A model generated the notes under the pieces. It did no database searches and was not told the DNA's origin. It saw nothing but the letters and a program-made list of their open reading frames with translations. Positions 15,614 through 25,122 of a stretch of 32,534 nt of DNA are shown here, one piece after another. Each line of letters opens with the position of its first letter. Position 1 is the stretch's first letter. The position numbers and the translations under genes are program-made. Source of the stretch: Alphaproteobacteria bacterium. GTDB taxonomy: Bacteria; Pseudomonadota; Alphaproteobacteria; WRAU01; Hepatincolaceae. The stretch is taken from the NCBI GenBank assembly GCA_947460385.1, contig CANHGT010000009.1, positions 1 to 32,534 on the forward strand, read 5' to 3'.

Positions 15614-18193
15614 TTACATATCCTTCTTGGCTTGTAAATGTTGTTTAACAGCTTCTTTTTCATAACACTCAATGATATCTCCAACAATAATATCGTTGTA
15701 TCCATCAAAAGATACACCACATTCAAAACTATGCTTCACTTCTTTTGCATCATCTTTAAAGCGTTTTAATTGCGATAATACACCTGTATATATGATTTTA
15801 TTTTTACGTAAAATTCTTACTAGTGCTGAACGTTTTAGAACTCCATCGGTTACATAACAGCCACCAATATTACCTACTTTACCAACACTAAACACTTCTC
15901 TAATTTCGGCATGCCCTATTACATTTTCAACTATATCAGGATCAAGCAAACCACCCAATGATAGATTAACATCATCTATAAGTTTGTAAATAATAGAGTG
16001 ATATCTAACATCAACTTTGTCGCTCTTAATAAGATTTTTAGCACCAGAATTAGCAGAAACATTAAACCCTAAAACTAAACTATCGCTTACTTGTGCTAAG
16101 TTTACATCAGATTCATTGATTTCTCCAACTGCCGAATGAATTACTTTTACTTCTACATCTTGATAATTTAATTTTTTCAAAGAACCTAAAATAGCTTCAA
16201 GTGAGCCTTGAACATCGGCTTTAATAACTAAAGATAATGTTTTTACTTCAGATATTCCTTGCTTTAAGAAAGAGTCTAAGTCAAAATCGTCTTGCTTTTG
16301 CGATTCGCTTGCTTGGGCTTTTTCTAATCTGTAAGCAACAAGTGCTTGGGCTTTAACCTCATTAGGAACAACTAAAAAATCATCTCCAACATTAATGCCT
16401 GAGCTAAATCCAGATATTTCAACAGGCATAGATGCTCCTGCAATTTTTAATCTTTCATTTTTATCATTAATCATTACTTTTATTTTGCCCATAGTGGTAC
16501 CACAAACAAAAAAATCACCAACTTTTAACTGCCCTCTTTCAATTAAAACAGTAGCTAATACGCCAAAACCTTTTTCATTTCTAAACTCAATAACACTACC
16601 TTTACCCAAAGCTTTATTATTTGTTTTAATATCTAGCATTTCAGCTTGTAATATAATAGTTTCTAAAAGCTGATCTATGCCTATATTTTCTTTAGCTGAT
16701 ATCTCAACGCATAAAATATCTCCGCCCATTTCTTCAACTACTAGATTCTGTTGCAATAACTCTGTTTTTACACGCATAGTATCTTTTTCGGGCTTATCAA
16801 TTTTATTAATAGCTACAATCATTGGAACATTGTAAAATCTAGCATGATTAATAGCTTCAATAGTTTGTGGCTTAATTCCATCATCTGCTGCTACTACTAA
16901 AATTACAATGTCGGTTACTTTAGACCCACGAGAACGAATTTGACTAAAGGCTTCATGACCCGGTGTATCTAAAAAAGTAACAACCTGTCCTTTAGATGTG
17001 GTTATTTGATATGCTCCAATATGCTGGGTAATGCCACCTGCCTCTTTAGCTACAACACTTGTTTTACGCATAGTATCTAACAAAGTTGTTTTACCATGGT
17101 CTACATGGCCCATAATAGTTACAACAGGAGGACGTGCAGTTAAATCGCTTGGAGAATCATTAAAATTATAAAATTCTTCCTCAATGCTTGCTAAATCATT
17201 AATAACTAAAGTGTGTCCTAAATCTCCCATTAGAACATCTACTGTATCTAAATCTAACAAAGTTTCACTATCTGCAGAAATGCCTAATTTTTTCAAAGCT
17301 TTCATTAAAAATATTGATTTTTCAGATAGCCTATGGGCTAAATCTTGCAAGACAATAGGACGAGACAGTTCAATTGTTTTTAATACTTTTTCTCTTCTAA
17401 TATTATTACGCTTATTTTTACGTTTTGTAGGATATACAAACTTTGGAGTTTTTTCAACAACAACATCTTCCACTTCTTCGTCGTCTTGCACAACAACAGA
17501 TGTATCTACATTACGCCAATTAGTTTGCTGGTTACGTTTTTTATCTTGCTCACTTAAAACTTTTTTCTTAGCAGGCTTAACCACTTCATTATCTGTAGCT
17601 CTGCTTGACAGCTTACTTAAAACTAAAGATGATAGATAAGGAGCTTTCTTTTTAACAGATTCTTCTTCTTTTTGATCAACTATAGCATTAATGTTTTCAT
17701 TGTTCTCAACAACAACTTCTGCAATCTCATCAACAGGTATATTGCTTTCGTTAATATTATTGGTATCTATATTTTCTTTAATTACAGACTGAGGAGTTTC
17801 TGAAGAATCTTTAACCACTAAACTTAACTGGGCAACAAAATTCTTTACTTCCTCTGTGTTTTTAGAAGCATTTTCTACAAGTTTGTGTCTAATATCTATT
17901 TCTTCTTGTGTAAGCTTACGCTTACCATCGCTATTAGCTACTACCTGAACTGTTTTATTTGCATCAAGCTTAACATCTTTCTTAGATTCAGGCATAGCAA
18001 CATTAGTAACACGTTGGGTTCCCACAACTTCTACTATTGCTCCTCTTCCTGATCTACCACCAGACTTGACAACCTCTTTATTAATATTTAAATCTTCAAG
18101 AGTAACTTTCCCACCTAAGCTTAATGTTTTTTTAGGCTTCGTGGCTTTAATTGTATCTTCTACATTTTTTTTGTCTTCATTATCCACAAGCAT
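15614..18193 (-). CDS. infB: Translation initiation factor IF-2
   Basis: IF-2 is the GTPase that delivers initiator fMet-tRNA to the 30S subunit and promotes subunit joining. At 859 residues it is near the usual length. The N-terminal 270 residues are low-complexity and charged (K, E, D, V, N) and contain the alphaproteobacterial GGRSGRGAIVEVVGTQRV segment near 43-60. The GTPase core has G1 GHVDHGKTT from 362, GGITQHIGA, G3 DTPGHEAF from 409, and NKID at 463-466, followed by ISAKENIGIDQLLE. Domains II-IV follow (FGVLATVLIERGQ, VKADVQGSLEAI, HAEIREVF). ATG 18193 has AGAGGGG only one base before it. GTG at codon 3 (18187) is better spaced and may be the true start. Confidence 0.97.
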   Translation of the reverse strand: MLVDNEDKKNVEDTIKATKPKKTLSLGGKVTLEDLNINKEVVKSGGRSGRGAIVEVVGTQRVTNVAMPESKKDVKLDANKTVQVVANSDGKRKLTQEEIDIRHKLVENASKNTEEVKNFVAQLSLVVKDSSETPQSVIKENIDTNNINESNIPVDEIAEVVVENNENINAIVDQKEEESVKKKAPYLSSLVLSKLSSRATDNEVVKPAKKKVLSEQDKKRNQQTNWRNVDTSVVVQDDEEVEDVVVEKTPKFVYPTKRKNKRNNIRREKVLKTIELSRPIVLQDLAHRLSEKSIFLMKALKKLGISADSETLLDLDTVDVLMGDLGHTLVINDLASIEEEFYNFNDSPSDLTARPPVVTIMGHVDHGKTTLLDTMRKTSVVAKEAGGITQHIGAYQITTSKGQVVTFLDTPGHEAFSQIRSRGSKVTDIVILVVAADDGIKPQTIEAINHARFYNVPMIVAINKIDKPEKDTMRVKTELLQQNLVVEEMGGDILCVEISAKENIGIDQLLETIILQAEMLDIKTNNKALGKGSVIEFRNEKGFGVLATVLIERGQLKVGDFFVCGTTMGKIKVMINDKNERLKIAGASMPVEISGFSSGINVGDDFLVVPNEVKAQALVAYRLEKAQASESQKQDDFDLDSFLKQGISEVKTLSLVIKADVQGSLEAILGSLKKLNYQDVEVKVIHSAVGEINESDVNLAQVSDSLVLGFNVSANSGAKNLIKSDKVDVRYHSIIYKLIDDVNLSLGGLLDPDIVENVIGHAEIREVFSVGKVGNIGGCYVTDGVLKRSALVRILRKNKIIYTGVLSQLKRFKDDAKEVKHSFECGVSFDGYNDIIVGDIIECYEKEAVKQHLQAKKDM

Positions 18194-18207
18194 ACCCCTC
18201 TCAATCT

Positions 18208-19719
18208 TTAATCAATATTACGTGCCTTCATTATTAACTCTTCAGCTTCTTTTGTATCAATTAAATCCTTAGGCAACATATCTATTAATTCAAAAATAGA
18301 TAAATCTCCCATATCTTCAATGGTTTTAACCCCATTTTTACCTAAACAAACTAACACTTCATCATTATTAATTAAATTGATAAGTTCTTGTGAAACCCCT
18401 AAGTTAGCAATTTCTTCTTTCATTTTTAATCCTATTTCCTCTATAAATGCTTTCGCACGATCTGTCAACTCTTCAATAATATCATCATTAAAGGCGGCTA
18501 TTGACGACAAAGATCGCCCTTTATCACCTATTATATCTTCTACTGTATTAAACCCTTCAGCCACTAATAATTGCGCTATTACCTCATCTACATCTAATGC
18601 ATTAATTAAATTAGTTGTTTTATCATGAATAGACTTTTGACGCATTTCTTTTTCATCTTCCTCGCTCATAAGATCAATATGCCAACCAACAAGACGTGAA
18701 ATCAAGTTAATATTTTGACCACCCCTGCCAATTGCCATGCTTAAATTATCACTTTTCATTACTACAGAAACAGTTTTCTTATCTTCATAAACAATTATCT
18801 TTAAAACTTCTGACGGATAGAACGCATTAATAACATAATTAGCCACATTGTCGGAATAATGAATTAAATCTATTTTTTCACCCTTAAGCTCGGCCAAGAC
18901 ACCTTGAATACGAGAGCCTTTAAAACCTACGCAGGTACCTATTGCATCTATACTCGGATCTTTAGAAGATACTGCAATTTTAGACCTTGAACCTGGGTCT
19001 CGGGCTATACCGTGGGTAGAAATTACACCTTCATACACTTCAGGAATCTCTTGTTCAAACAACCTTCTAATGAAATTAGGATGAGTTCTTGATAGCATAA
19101 TTTGTTGGGCTTTAGGGTCTCTTTTTACTTCTGTAATTAACGCCCTAACTTTACTACCAACCTCAAAGTATTCTCTTTGAATACAATTATCACGCCTTAA
19201 AAAAGCTTCTGCCTTATTACTTAATTCAACGAACAAATTACCCATTTCAACACGTTTTACAATGCCACTAACTAATTCACCAACTTTATCTTTATAAGCT
19301 TCATACTCTCTTTCTTTCTCTGCCTCTTTAATTTTATGCAAAATACCTTGACGAAAAGATTGTACATAATTACGGTCAAAATCTAGAGGTGGCAAAGTTT
19401 CTCTTAACTCATCACCTAGAACTGCATCGGCTTTTATTCTTTTTGCTTCAAGCACTGTTATTTCTTTATAATGATCTTCTACAACATCAACAACCATTAT
19501 AATTCTTTGAACTAAAATAGCACCCTTAATGCGATTAATAATAACTTCTATATTGTGCAATTCTCCATATTTAACTAAAGCTACCTTTTGCAACGCTGTT
19601 TCCATTGCAACAAAAACCTCTTCAACTAAAATGTTTTTGTCTTTTGCCACATTGTGGATAATATCTATTAAATCTGGTCTAGCTTGTAACTCTAAATAGC
19701 TATCATTATTCTTTAACAT
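18208..19719 (-). CDS. nusA: Transcription termination/antitermination factor NusA
   Basis: NusA binds RNA polymerase and nascent RNA, modulating pausing, termination and antitermination. The 503-residue protein has the N-terminal polymerase-binding domain (about 1-125, IHNVAKDKNILVEEVF, METALQK), an S1 domain (about 130-200, GELVSGIVKRVEMGNLFVEL), KH1 and KH2 (about 230-345, with SRSKIAVSSKDPSIDAIGTC, GFKGSRIQGV, and IGRGGQNINLISRLVGW), then two acidic helical repeats (about 365-500) as in other proteobacteria. ATG at 19719 has GGAG six bases upstream, better than the ATG one codon earlier. It overlaps the end of rimP, so coupling is likely. NusA autoregulates this operon in E. coli, relevant to the leader hairpin at 20246-20272. 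Confidence 0.96.
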   Translation of the reverse strand: MLKNNDSYLELQARPDLIDIIHNVAKDKNILVEEVFVAMETALQKVALVKYGELHNIEVIINRIKGAILVQRIIMVVDVVEDHYKEITVLEAKRIKADAVLGDELRETLPPLDFDRNYVQSFRQGILHKIKEAEKEREYEAYKDKVGELVSGIVKRVEMGNLFVELSNKAEAFLRRDNCIQREYFEVGSKVRALITEVKRDPKAQQIMLSRTHPNFIRRLFEQEIPEVYEGVISTHGIARDPGSRSKIAVSSKDPSIDAIGTCVGFKGSRIQGVLAELKGEKIDLIHYSDNVANYVINAFYPSEVLKIIVYEDKKTVSVVMKSDNLSMAIGRGGQNINLISRLVGWHIDLMSEEDEKEMRQKSIHDKTTNLINALDVDEVIAQLLVAEGFNTVEDIIGDKGRSLSSIAAFNDDIIEELTDRAKAFIEEIGLKMKEEIANLGVSQELINLINNDEVLVCLGKNGVKTIEDMGDLSIFELIDMLPKDLIDTKEAEELIMKARNID

Positions 19720-20215
19720 CATTTACTCCGTTTATATCAAAGTCTTTTAATACATCTAAACTTGCTTTATCTATATCGTTATAATCAATAAAAAGTTGAT
19801 CTTTGTTGCACAAAAATTCAATTCCTTGCTCATTTGCAAGTAACAATTTACCTTGCCATTTTTTTTGATTATTAATTAACTTTTTCGTTGTAATTTTAAT
19901 ATTGTTGCCTTCAAATCTTTTATAATCATCATATTTTAATAAAGGTCTATCTATGCCTGGAGAACCAACAATAATATTATACTCTGTACCAATTAAATCT
20001 TTTTCTTCTATAGGAGTGGCTATCGCCCTACTAAACTTTGCACAATCTTCAACGGTAACAGGAAGGTAAACATTGTTACCTTGAGTATCTGTGGCTAATT
20101 TTTCTAACAAAACGTCTAATTCTTTATTTTTGTAAGTTAATGATACAATCAAATAGCCCAATTCATTAGCAATAGGGCTTACCAAAATCAAAAGTTGACT
20201 TTCTAACTGTGTCAT
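19706..20215 (-). CDS. rimP: Ribosome maturation factor RimP
   Basis: RimP assists 30S maturation around S12. The 169-residue protein shows ANELGYLIVSLTYKNKELDVLLEK, VTVEDCAKFSRAIATPIEEKD and YNIIVGSPGIDRPLLKYDDYKRFEG, the family's 'VSSPGLDRPL....F.RF.G' signature, and a C-terminal SH3-like part. It is the first gene of the rimP-nusA-infB-rbfA-truB-rpsO-pnp operon. The only in-frame ATG fits family length; AGG lies eleven bases upstream, a loose ribosome site. A near-consensus promoter and a terminator-like hairpin precede it. Confidence 0.92.
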   Translation of the reverse strand: MTQLESQLLILVSPIANELGYLIVSLTYKNKELDVLLEKLATDTQGNNVYLPVTVEDCAKFSRAIATPIEEKDLIGTEYNIIVGSPGIDRPLLKYDDYKRFEGNNIKITTKKLINNQKKWQGKLLLANEQGIEFLCNKDQLFIDYNDIDKASLDVLKDFDINGVNDVKE

Positions 20216-20245
20216 ATCATCATAAACCTTGTTTTATTAATGTAT

Positions 20246-20272
20246 AAAAAAAGCGGTAATAAAAACCGCCTT
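20246..20272 (-). terminator. Intrinsic terminator: end of trmB and/or attenuator in the rimP operon leader
   Basis: Read on the minus strand, GCGGT (20269-20265) pairs with ACCGC (20257-20253) around a 7-base loop, with AA/TT extending the stem past one bulged C. Seven T's follow at 20252-20246. It is a G+C-rich stem in an AT-rich region. It lies downstream of the trmB stop (20341) but also downstream of the predicted rimP promoter (20332-20304), so rimP transcripts must pass through it. Confidence 0.8.
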
Positions 20273-20303
20273 ACTGCACAAGATAATTTATATCTACACT
20301 TAT

Positions 20304-20332
20304 ATTATAATATACTTTTAAGTTCCTTGCAA
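20304..20332 (-). promoter_or_regulatory. Sigma70-type promoter for the rimP-nusA-infB operon
   Basis: On the minus strand TTGCAA (20332-20327), a 17-base spacer, then a perfect TATAAT (20309-20304). Predicted initiation is near 20297, giving a leader of about 80 bases to the rimP ATG that includes the intrinsic hairpin. Confidence 0.68.
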
Positions 20333-20340
20333 TCAATTAT

Positions 20341-21012
20341 TCACTTTTTATTTATAAAATCACAATATGTAATTTTGCTATTATTAACCAAGGCTTTTCT
20401 TTCATATTTAGTGGTGATATGACCTACAGGAGCTTGGGTAAAATCTTTTGTATCATTAATATCCCAAATAAAGTCTCCACTACCCAAGATATGTTCTAAT
20501 CCCCACGAAACATAATTATAATGATCGGATACAAAACGCAACTTACCTGAAGGTTTAAGAATTTTATGAAAAATCATTAAATTGTTAGTGTTAATAATTC
20601 TGCGTTTATTGTGTTTACTTTTAGGCCAAGGGTCTGGGAATAAAATAAATATATTGTCAAACATATTTTCATTTAAAGCATCTAAAATATAATGGATATT
20701 ATCATTATATAGCCTTAAGTTTCCTACATTGTTATTATGAATTTTTTCTAATAAATTAGAAACTCCATTTAAAAACACTTCAACCCCTAAATAAAATTTA
20801 TTAGGATTATTGATGACCGATGCAGATAAAAAATCTCCACTACCAAAGCCAATTTCTAAATTAACTTCTTGGTGCGTTTGATTTGCTTTTAATAAAATGT
20901 TGTTAATATCATTAACATCTATCAAGTATTTAGGCAAAACATGATCTAATAAGTTTTGCGACTTTTCGCTTAAATGTGATAGTCTCCTACCATAAAAATT
21001 AATAAAATTCAC
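20341..21012 (-). CDS. trmB: tRNA (guanine-N7)-methyltransferase
   Basis: TrmB makes m7G46 in the tRNA variable loop using AdoMet. The 223-residue protein has the conserved N-terminal FYGRRLSHLSEKSQNLL, the AdoMet loop LEIGFGSGDFL, a second acidic strand FYLGVEVF, the catalytic/tRNA-binding signature FPDPWPKSKHNKRRI, and the late TKYERKAL. The GTG start at 21012 has GGA six bases upstream; a nearby ATG at 21023 is out of frame and closes immediately. A TATAAT (21036-21031, minus strand) lies 19 bases before the start codon without a convincing -35. It follows metK but is separated from it by a terminator. Confidence 0.94.
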   Translation of the reverse strand: MNFINFYGRRLSHLSEKSQNLLDHVLPKYLIDVNDINNILLKANQTHQEVNLEIGFGSGDFLSASVINNPNKFYLGVEVFLNGVSNLLEKIHNNNVGNLRLYNDNIHYILDALNENMFDNIFILFPDPWPKSKHNKRRIINTNNLMIFHKILKPSGKLRFVSDHYNYVSWGLEHILGSGDFIWDINDTKDFTQAPVGHITTKYERKALVNNSKITYCDFINKK

Positions 21013-21044
21013 AACAAATCCATGTTTGACATTATAATTGTACT

Positions 21045-21080
21045 AAAAAAAGATAACCCCAAAATAAGGTCTATCTTTTT
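21045..21080 (-). terminator. Intrinsic terminator after metK
   Basis: On the minus strand AAAAAGATA (21080-21072) plus ACC (21070-21068) pair with GGT (21058-21056) and TATCTTTTT (21055-21047), with a single bulge and a 9-base loop. The second arm ends in a run of seven T's, as in A-tract/T-tract terminators. It lies about 30 bases past the metK stop. Confidence 0.68.
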
Positions 21081-21108
21081 CTAGCAAAACAACATAATTT
21101 AATTATAG

Positions 21109-22278
21109 CTATACTTTTAACAATTTCTTTATTTGATCAATTAAATCAATTTTTTCCCAAGTGAAAAATTTATCATCGTTCTCTCTACCAAAATGACCAT
21201 ATTTAGCTGTTGGCTGGTATATTGGTGCATTAAGTGATAAATGCGTACGAATCCCCTTAGGTGATAAATCTAGCAAAGATGGTATCATACTTTCAATTAA
21301 TCTATCGTCTACTTTGCCTGTACCTTTAGTATCTACATATACAGATAAAGGTTGAGAAACACCAATAGCATAAGCAATTTGTATTAAACATTCTTTCGCT
21401 ACGCCTGATGCTACAATATTTTTGGCTAAATATCTTGCTGCATAGGCTGCTGATCTATCAACTTTTGTAGGATCTTTACCAGAAAAAGCTCCACCACCAT
21501 GGGGGGCATAACCACCATAGGTATCTACGATAATTTTTCTACCAGTAAGCCCTGTATCTCCATCTGGTCCACCAACCACAAATCTGCCTGTAGGATTAAT
21601 ATGATGAATACAATCATCAGGATTATATAGATGTTGCGGTAAAACTTCCTTTAATATAGGCATAATAATATTTCTTACATCTTCTAGGGATAAAGATTCT
21701 TCATGTTGGTGTGAAACAACAATAGTATGCACCTTAGATGGCTTACCATCAACATACTCCATAGTAACCTGACTTTTAGCGTCGGGAAGTAAGCCTTTTA
21801 CCTTACCATCTTTACGCTTATTGCTAATACTACTTAAAATTTTATGTGCATAATAAATTGGGAAAGGCATAAAATTTGGCGTATCATTGTTTGCATAACC
21901 AAACATTAAACCTTGATCTCCTGCACCTTCTTCTTTTACAGATGTACTATCTACACCTACTGCAATATCTGCCGATTGGTCGTGCATAAAATTTGTAATA
22001 TTTAATTTTCTGTAGTCAAATCCTTCCTGAGTATACCCAATTTCTTCAACTACACCTCTTGCAACATTGTTAATTTCTTCATATGTGTATTCAACGGATG
22101 TTTTAATTTCACCTGCAAGAATAACGGTGTTGGTAGTAACCAAAGTTTCTACTGCCACTCGTGCATAAGGATCTTTTGCTAAGAAATAATCTAAAACTGC
22201 ATCGGATATTTGGTCTGCCACTTTGTCGGGATGTCCTTCTGATACTGATTCACTTGTAAATAAATATGATTTTACCAC
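21109..22278 (-). CDS. metK: S-adenosylmethionine synthetase
   Basis: MetK condenses methionine and ATP to AdoMet, the methyl donor for CcrM and TrmB also encoded here. The 389-residue protein has [24 protein letters not shown] at the N-terminus, [28 protein letters not shown] (ATP binding), [18 protein letters not shown], and [19 protein letters not shown] from residue 261. All active-site motifs are intact. Start: GTG at 22278 has GGAG six bases upstream and gives the standard short leader before LFTSESV. The GTG four codons earlier has no ribosome site. It follows the XRE regulator, an arrangement conserved in alphaproteobacteria. Confidence 0.96.
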   Translation of the reverse strand: MVKSYLFTSESVSEGHPDKVADQISDAVLDYFLAKDPYARVAVETLVTTNTVILAGEIKTSVEYTYEEINNVARGVVEEIGYTQEGFDYRKLNITNFMHDQSADIAVGVDSTSVKEEGAGDQGLMFGYANNDTPNFMPFPIYYAHKILSSISNKRKDGKVKGLLPDAKSQVTMEYVDGKPSKVHTIVVSHQHEESLSLEDVRNIIMPILKEVLPQHLYNPDDCIHHINPTGRFVVGGPDGDTGLTGRKIIVDTYGGYAPHGGGAFSGKDPTKVDRSAAYAARYLAKNIVASGVAKECLIQIAYAIGVSQPLSVYVDTKGTGKVDDRLIESMIPSLLDLSPKGIRTHLSLNAPIYQPTAKYGHFGRENDDKFFTWEKIDLIDQIKKLLKV

Positions 22279-22307
22279 GCTATGCTCCACTATTAATATG
22301 AATTTAT

Positions 22308-22320
22308 ATCAATTATTGAT
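22308..22320. promoter_or_regulatory. Short palindrome at the XRE regulator/metK junction
   Basis: ATCAAT-T-ATTGAT is a perfect 6+1+6 palindrome spanning the stop codon of the XRE regulator gene, about 30 bases before the metK start. It could be an operator for that regulator, but an AT-only-plus-C/G palindrome of this size can occur by chance in this base composition. Confidence 0.3.
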
Positions 22321-22708
22321 CATTATTTTTAGAAATAAATGACTGTATAACATCTAATAATAATTGCTTTTGATCTTCTTGTAAACAATTAAAATTTTGT
22401 ACAAGCTTAATAATTAAATCACTATTTTCTTTGCTCTCTCCCAAGTTATACAATTCTTTGTCTTTGCTATCAAAAAAATATTCGTCTTCATAAAAATAAG
22501 AGACTGAAACATCTAAGCAAGAAGCAAAATCTGATAGACGGCTTACGCCCATACGATTCATTCCTTTTTCATATTTCTGAATTTGCTGAAAAGTAACCCC
22601 TGTATATTCTGCTAATTGTTTTTGGGTTAATCCTAATTCTTGCCTTCTGTATCTAAGCATTTCTCCTGCATAAACATCGGCATCTTTTGGTGATCTAGTT
22701 TTTGTCAT
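22313..22708 (-). CDS. XRE-family helix-turn-helix regulator
   Basis: This is a 131-residue DNA-binding protein with a single Cro/C1-type domain at about 15-70: LRYRRQELGLTQKQLAEYTG, then VTFQQIQKYEKGMNRMGVSRL and ASCLDVSVSYFYE. The C-terminal 60 residues are acidic and helical, without a recognised ligand domain. A regulator of this type between lnt and metK is a long-standing alphaproteobacterial synteny, so it is likely a chromosomal regulator rather than a phage repressor. Targets are unknown. AGG six bases before the ATG supports the start. Confidence 0.9.
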   Translation of the reverse strand: MTKTRSPKDADVYAGEMLRYRRQELGLTQKQLAEYTGVTFQQIQKYEKGMNRMGVSRLSDFASCLDVSVSYFYEDEYFFDSKDKELYNLGESKENSDLIIKLVQNFNCLQEDQKQLLLDVIQSFISKNNDQ

Positions 22709-22715
22709 TAATTAC

Positions 22716-24254
22716 CTATTTTCTCTTACAAAACCAAGTTAACATCACAACCATAATAACATACAACATGATTGTAATGATAACTAACATATTTTTATAA
22801 GTAAAAGAATAATAAGTTGCAACTCTTTGTATGTCTACAATTTGCAGGTTATACTTACTACTATAACCATTACTTAGATATTCATAATTACCTAATGGAT
22901 TAATTATAACAGATTTACCCAAATTAGCAACTTTAACAGTTGTAACCCCACCTTCAATTGAACGCATTCTTAATAAAGAATTCATTTGGTCTAATTCTAT
23001 AGAATTATTGAACCAGCCTTCATTGGTAATATTTAGGAGCCAATCAATATTTTTATATGATAGCATAGCATTGCTGAAAATGGCTTCAAAACAAATAATT
23101 ATCGCAAATTTATCTTGATTCCCTATAAAAATCGTTTGATTATCTCCTGCCTTTAAATTAGACAAATTAACAAAAGTTTGAATAAATGGAAGATAATTGG
23201 CAAAGGGGATATATTCACCAAATGGCACTAATTTAATCTTGTCGTAATAAGATACAATCTGTTTGGTTTTGCCACTTATCATATAAGCAGTATTATAAAC
23301 GTTCATATTATCTGTTCTTAAAGCACCCATAATAAGTTTGCTTTTACTTGGAATTTGATTTACTAGTGTTTGCCATCTTGTTGAATTGTCATCAAAAAAG
23401 AAATTAAATGCAACCTCGGGTAAGATAATATAGTCGGGATATTGTTGTAAATTAATATTAGAAAAAGCTTGATTTAATGTGTTCAAAAAAATTTCTTCTG
23501 TTTTATTATAGTCATTTTTATCATTTTGTAATACTGAAGTTTCTACTAATGACAAAGAAATAGTCTTAGGATTGCTGAGTAAATTAGCATAATTTAAACG
23601 ATAATAACCATAACACCATAACGATGATATGCCTATACAATATATTGATAATAATAATATGCGTGGCAATAAAGATATTTTGAATATAAATATAGATATA
23701 AATAATATAAATAGCAGAATAGTTAATATAGATAATCCAAATGCTCCAATTATAGATGCTATTTGTAGTATTTCTAAACTAAAATCCCAAATTTGTCCTG
23801 CTATAAGCCATGGAAAACCTCCAAACAAATATTCTTTAAGAACTTCTGTCGTAGCTAAACCAATAAGGGTAGCTAATACAAATATCAATTTGCTATGTTT
23901 ATTACTAATAAATATTAAAAATGCCCAAGGGAGAAAAAAGATTGCGTATAACACACTAAAGCCTAATAACACCAAAAATGGTAAAAACCAACCAGATAAA
24001 ATATATTGACTAGAATAAAAAATCCAATAAAATCCTGAAAAAGTTACCCCCAAAGATAGGCTTAGACACATGAATATTGTTTGTAGAAAATTATTAGCTA
24101 ACCTAAAAATATATGTTGCCCCTATCCATACAATAAAAATAATAACAAAACAATTGATTGGTGGAAAAGCAAGTGGATATAAAAGACCTAAAGCAAATAT
24201 GACGCCATATGTTTTTATAAAAAAATTATCATCAAATAAGAAGCTTTTAATCAT
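22716..24254 (-). CDS. lnt: Apolipoprotein N-acyltransferase
   Basis: Lnt adds the third acyl chain to the N-terminal cysteine of lipoproteins in the inner membrane. The 512-residue protein has about six to seven N-terminal membrane helices (1-215), with SGFYWIFYS and GGFPWLIAGQ in the loops. A periplasmic nitrilase-fold domain and a final C-terminal helix (VIITIMLYVIMVVMLTW) follow. The catalytic triad is E280 (LPEVAFNFFF), K339 (YDKIKLVPFGEYIPF) and C388 (IIICFEAIF). The start ATG overlaps the corC stop by eight bases, so translation is coupled. Confidence 0.95.
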   Translation of the reverse strand: MIKSFLFDDNFFIKTYGVIFALGLLYPLAFPPINCFVIIFIVWIGATYIFRLANNFLQTIFMCLSLSLGVTFSGFYWIFYSSQYILSGWFLPFLVLLGFSVLYAIFFLPWAFLIFISNKHSKLIFVLATLIGLATTEVLKEYLFGGFPWLIAGQIWDFSLEILQIASIIGAFGLSILTILLFILFISIFIFKISLLPRILLLSIYCIGISSLWCYGYYRLNYANLLSNPKTISLSLVETSVLQNDKNDYNKTEEIFLNTLNQAFSNINLQQYPDYIILPEVAFNFFFDDNSTRWQTLVNQIPSKSKLIMGALRTDNMNVYNTAYMISGKTKQIVSYYDKIKLVPFGEYIPFANYLPFIQTFVNLSNLKAGDNQTIFIGNQDKFAIIICFEAIFSNAMLSYKNIDWLLNITNEGWFNNSIELDQMNSLLRMRSIEGGVTTVKVANLGKSVIINPLGNYEYLSNGYSSKYNLQIVDIQRVATYYSFTYKNMLVIITIMLYVIMVVMLTWFCKRK

Positions 24255-25122
24255 AATAGACGCATATTTTGTTAATTTTTACAGGATCAACAGATAAAAT
24301 TCTAAATTCTAACCCACTTTCATGAACTATTAATTCATTTTTAGCGGGAATATTGCCAACAAGTGCCACAATTAAGCCAGCAATTGTGTTGTATTCTTCA
24401 TATTCTGTAGTGGTAAATCTTTTACCTACATATGATTCTAAATCTTCTAGTTCTACCCTTGCATCTACTTCTAGTGTATTGGCATCAATCACTTGAATCA
24501 TTTTTACTGGAGCTTTATCGTACTCATCGGTAATTTCTCCTACAATTTCTTCCATCACATCTTCTATAGTAATTAAGCCATCAACACCACCAAACTCATC
24601 AACAACTATTGCCATGTGTAGCCTTTTTGTTCGCATTTCATACAGTAAATCAAAGATTTTCATATATGGGGATACAAACATAATTTGTCTTAAAATATTT
24701 TGCATGACCAAATTATTTTTCTTTTTTAAAATTGGCAACATATCTTTAATATGAATAAAACCAATTACGTCATCTAAATTCTCTTGGTACACTGGGAATC
24801 TTGAATAACCATGATTCTTGGTTAATTTTAAAATAGAATCAATATCACTGTCATGTTTTAATGCTATGATATCTACTCGGGGAATCATTATATCTTGGGC
24901 TCTTTTACCCCTTAAAGACATAATATTATTAATTAAATAGTGCTCTGATATATTATTATCTTCTTTGCTTTTATTATAATGAGTAAGCATAGATAGAATC
25001 TTTTCGTAGGTATAATCTTCTACTGTTACTTTATTAAAAAATAAGCGTGTTAAACTAAAATATTGTTTTAATTGGCTTAATTTCTGCAATAATGTTGAAC
25101 TAGAACTACTAGGTTCCGTCAT
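24247..25122 (-). CDS. CorC/HlyC-type CBS-domain protein
   Basis: The 291-residue protein lacks the N-terminal CNNM membrane domain and consists of a linker, two CBS domains (about 75-195; IMIPRVDIIALKHDSDI, RFPVYQENLDDVIGFIHIKDML, MAIVVDEFGGVDGLITIEDVMEEIVGEI) and a C-terminal CorC_HlyC domain (about 205-288). The family is implicated in Mg/Co efflux regulation and is conserved between ybeY and lnt. It is cytoplasmic by sequence. Its ATG, preceded by GGGGG, lies inside the end of ybeY (14-base overlap). Confidence 0.92.
   Translation of the reverse strand: MTEPSSSSSTLLQKLSQLKQYFSLTRLFFNKVTVEDYTYEKILSMLTHYNKSKEDNNISEHYLINNIMSLRGKRAQDIMIPRVDIIALKHDSDIDSILKLTKNHGYSRFPVYQENLDDVIGFIHIKDMLPILKKKNNLVMQNILRQIMFVSPYMKIFDLLYEMRTKRLHMAIVVDEFGGVDGLITIEDVMEEIVGEITDEYDKAPVKMIQVIDANTLEVDARVELEDLESYVGKRFTTTEYEEYNTIAGLIVALVGNIPAKNELIVHESGLEFRILSVDPVKINKICVYYD

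Noticed and set aside
17184-17639. Plus-strand open frame of 151 codons opposite infB
   Set aside because: It lies antisense to the charged N-terminal region of IF-2, has low-complexity Ser/Thr/Phe-rich composition mirroring the Lys/Glu/Asp codons, and has no family resemblance or ribosome site.
22279-22312. SAM riboswitch ahead of metK
   Set aside because: Only 34 bases separate the two genes and no conserved riboswitch core is visible.
23629-24009. Plus-strand open frame of 126 codons opposite lnt
   Set aside because: It is a shadow of the membrane-domain codons of lnt; the Asn/Ile-rich translation matches nothing and lnt is certain.
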